A stretch of 7,298 nucleotides of DNA, taken from NCBI GenBank assembly GCA_027025255.1, contig JALVRC010000016.1:1-7298 (forward strand), read 5' to 3'. This document shows positions 7,235 through 7,298 of the stretch, one piece after another. The position numbers and the translations under genes were made by a program. The notes beneath the pieces were generated by a model that did not search any database, was not told where the DNA came from, and was given only the letters and a program-made list of their open reading frames with translations. Source of the DNA: Caldifarciminota bacterium. GTDB taxonomy: Bacteria > Hydrothermota > Tepidihabitantia > B3-TA06 > JALVRC01. Positions within the stretch are counted from its first letter, which is position 1. Every line of letters begins with the position of its first letter.

Positions 7235-7244
7235 TAATCGATTA
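7235..7244. promoter_or_regulatory. Ten-base perfect palindrome upstream of the operon promoter
   Basis: TAATCGATTA is a perfect inverted repeat ending seven bases upstream of the -35 box at 7227. Its position would suit a regulator's operator, but a ten-base palindrome of mostly A and T can arise by chance, and I see no second copy at the left promoter. Confidence 0.2.
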
Positions 7245-7263
7245 AAAACGCAAATTTGAAAGT

Positions 7264-7298
7264 ATGAAAATTACCGCAAGCTTTTTACGGAGACTAAT
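7264..7298 (+). CDS. Possible start of a divergent gene at the right edge (partial, doubtful)
   Basis: An ATG at 7264 opens a plus-strand frame reading MKITASFLRRL to the edge, and GGAG at 7289-7292 could serve an in-frame start at 7297 if the next base is G. A weak divergent promoter could be TTGTCA (7221-7226), 16 bases, TAAAAA (7243-7248). An equally open alternative is the tail of a minus-strand gene: a frame enters from the right edge and ends with TAA at 7244-7242. The 35 bases cannot decide between these. Confidence 0.2.
   Translation, partial: MKITASFLRRL

Noticed and set aside
7074..7259. Plus-strand open frame of 61 codons running across the operon promoter
   Set aside because: It is antisense to the PATAN domain, has no SD, and crosses the promoter and palindrome; no sign of coding.
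1..7298. CRISPR array, tRNA, rRNA, insertion sequence or riboswitch
   Set aside because: No regularly spaced direct repeats, cloverleaf, rRNA-like segment, transposase or terminal inverted repeats are visible; non-coding sequence totals under 200 bases.

Overview
The window is an AT-rich bacterial segment (roughly one third G+C by eye) carrying four complete genes, all on the minus strand and tightly packed as one operon. The order of transcription runs from right to left. Gene 1 (7192 to 6206) is a cytoplasmic DUF4388/PATAN protein. Gene 2 (6206 to 4134) is an exported double beta-propeller with a C-terminal type IX secretion (T9SS)-type sorting domain. Gene 3 (4125 to 2059) is an exported DUF3857-transglutaminase protein with an intact Cys-His-Asp triad. 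Gene 4 (2062 to 83) is its paralogue with the triad lost. The junctions are TAATG (1-base overlap), an 8-base gap with the Shine-Dalgarno (SD) site overlapping the stop codon, and ATGA (4-base overlap), so co-transcription and translational coupling are very likely.

Organism: the T9SS-type tail, the DUF3857-transglutaminase proteins and the DUF4388 domain together suggest a member of the FCB superphylum or a related candidate phylum such as WOR-3/Stahlbacteria, rather than a classical proteobacterium. This is inferred from protein families; no marker gene is present.

Expression: a near-perfect housekeeping-type promoter (TTGACA, 16 bases, TATAAT; 7227 to 7200) lies at the head of the operon. 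It overlaps the first possible start codon, so translation probably begins at the seventh codon (Met, 7192) on a leaderless or nearly leaderless mRNA. A second promoter with the same 16-base spacing (67 to 40) lies just after gene 4. It is followed by a strong SD and the first five codons of a further minus-strand gene that runs off the left edge. No intrinsic terminator is visible between them. The right flank (7211-7298) is too short to assign.

How the genes may work together: three exported proteins and one cytoplasmic protein of regulatory type are encoded together. The propeller protein has fourteen recognisable blades plus the tail, which is the architecture of PorZ, a component of the T9SS surface-attachment complex. 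Next to it is a cysteine-protease-fold enzyme whose only cysteine is the catalytic one, and a cysteine-free pseudoenzyme partner. A plausible but untested reading is a cell-envelope processing or attachment module in which the active and inactive transglutaminase-like proteins form a pair and the propeller is a scaffold or cargo.
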